Part shown: one piece after another, positions 62,659 through 64,000 of the stretch | How positions within the stretch are numbered: the first letter of the stretch is position 1 | Layout of the letters: every line of letters begins with the position of its first letter | NCBI GenBank assembly: GCA_964247055.1 | Contig: OZ176055.1 | Location: 3,472,001-3,536,000 of the forward strand | Source: Paragordius varius | Taxonomy: Eukaryota > Nematomorpha | Reading direction: 5' to 3' | Length of the DNA: 64,000 nt | Made by a program: the position numbers and the translations under genes | The notes under the pieces: generated by a model | Databases searched by the model: none | What the model saw: only the letters and a program-made list of their open reading frames with translations | Told to the model about the DNA's origin: nothing

Positions 62659-64000
62659 ATAATCAATAGAATTTGATCCTTTTTTGTTTTACCAGTACAT
62701 CTTGTTTATAGCTTATAAATCATTTATGCATAAATTTTTTATATTTAGCCAATCTCTGTATTCAAATATTTTGTATTTTTTTATTACGCTAGTTTCTCGA
62801 ACAATGGTTATGAAAAATGGTCAGAAGTAACAACATTGCGTTCATATATAACTTTTAATTTTAAAATTTTTATACCAGATCTTAATATGGAACCGAAACT
62901 TTATCTGCACAGTGCTTTACTGATATTTTTTGCTTTGTTTCCATTCTGAAAATATATTATTATAGGTAGAGTAGAAAGGTGAATATTTCATAAATTTAGA
63001 CATATCAATATTTCTGTAAATACGCATACAGTTCGTTTAAATTATAATCTTACCATTTTTTCTGCATAGTTTAATGTTGAACATATTTAAAATAGTTTTA
63101 CCTTATTAATTTATAATAAAACAGCCCAACCCTCGTGTTGTGAAAAATAAACTAATCACCTAAAACTAAAATCCGATATTATCTTTCGCTCGTAAATCTG
63201 AGGCATAGGTTATAATCTAGCATATATTAAAAATTGTTTCGCGTCAAGCGCTTTTGCATTTATTGCAAGATAATTAGCCTATTTAGGATTTTAAAATTGC
63301 GGGGCCACCTAAAATTAAAATGTAATATAATATTACTTTGGTTTTTATATGAAGCTTGGGATATTTTTTGATGATATTCTTTGAAATTAAGCTAGCTTTC
63401 ACCAAACATTTTAATGAGTATGGGCGCTACTTTTTCGATAAGGAGAAGTTACCACAAAATCTGAATATTTTTTTTAATGATCGTATGTCCCAAAACCAAA
63501 AACCTATATTCCTGAATTCATTATCAGAATGTATTATTCATCAAGATAATTTTTAACCCCCCTCCCCCGATTTTGTGCACTGGATAATTTAATAGATGAA
63601 AGAAAGGAGATGTTGTATAGATTATATGGTTTGAATTACATTACGCAAACTTCATTGCTAGTTGGGTTATATGATTATTTAGCAATATCATTTTTAACAT
63701 ATATTATAGACAAATTTTTCAGTTTAACGTTTTTTTGAACGATATCGGTTAGGATTATATGTCAAAAGATTTAATATAATGTTAACCGGTTTAATCATCG
63801 GGTTCTAATTAAATCGATGATGGGCGAAAAGGATAATTTTAACAAAATGAGATGGTAAAAATCTGCCATTATATTTTAAAAATAGACCAGAAACATTCGT
63901 ATATTGAATTGCGCTGAATGACCAAATTTGGTTGTGCAGCCTTAGGGGTTTAGTTAAAGTTTCTAATAAATTATATTTTTAAATTTTAAAAATACCCTTT
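62659..64000. other. 3' flank of MED1, no gene supported
   Basis: Contains the MED1 3' UTR (AATAAA at 63115 and 63146). A 62-codon open frame from ATG 63371 to 63556 is on plus. It is acidic and basic mixed and not simply AT-biased, but I recognise nothing in it and see no splice partners. The rest is AT-rich with no feature. Confidence 0.45.

Noticed and set aside
63371-63556. 62-codon frame near the right edge
   Set aside because: Composition is not purely AT-driven, but there is no family match, no partner exon and no context.

Overview
The window is AT-rich nuclear DNA of an animal. Spliced genes with GT-AG introns encode metazoan families: a Na+/K+-ATPase alpha subunit, the focal-adhesion protein RSU1, Mediator subunit MED1, an ABCG1/4-type half-transporter, an L-type amino acid transporter, a persulfide dioxygenase (ETHE1), and a transmembrane protein with SEA and LDL-receptor class A domains. 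I built exon models by eye from reading frame, splice dinucleotides and remembered family sequences. The complete models close in frame: ETHE1 254 aa, RSU1 279 aa, LAT-type transporter 576 aa, ABCG 947 aa, MED1 1180 aa. The Na+/K+-ATPase model lacks only its first coding exon.

Layout. A lysine-rich basic protein runs off the left edge on the minus strand (1-961). The SLC7 transporter follows on plus (4160-9966), then repeats, then the SEA/LDLa gene on plus (13022-19779). ETHE1 (minus, 19889-22418) ends tail-to-tail with it, and their stop codons are 109 bp apart. RSU1 (plus, 22444-24847) starts head-to-head with ETHE1, only 25 bp between start codons. The Na+/K+-ATPase (minus, 25116-37893 as found) converges on RSU1. 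A gene-poor stretch lies at 37.9-43.7 kb. ABCG (minus, 43707-55476) and MED1 (plus, 55580-62658) form a second head-to-head pair with 103 bp between start codons. The last 1.3 kb holds no gene I can support.

Intron lengths are strongly uneven. Twelve introns are only 23-28 nt long, and all lie at the 5' ends of the four genes in the two head-to-head pairs. Every other intron is about 70 nt to 2 kb. Introns of about 26 nt have been reported for dicyemid mesozoans, and short 5' introns for schistosomes. The organism may be a dicyemid or another fast-evolving spiralian parasite, but this is inference and the lineage is not settled.

The long introns are filled with small non-autonomous DNA elements. 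One family with ends TATACCATTT has six copies. Another has ends near AGTATGGTTGTC. There are hAT-like short elements, a dispersed SINE-sized repeat, an older 450-bp repeat, and a roughly 1-kb palindrome that makes up nearly a whole Na+/K+-ATPase intron. The genes do not form one pathway. The most interesting local biology is gene architecture: shared promoters, a palindromic shared poly(A) signal, ultrashort introns, element-derived splice sites, and a terminal-exon choice that would decide whether the SEA/LDLa ectodomain is made.
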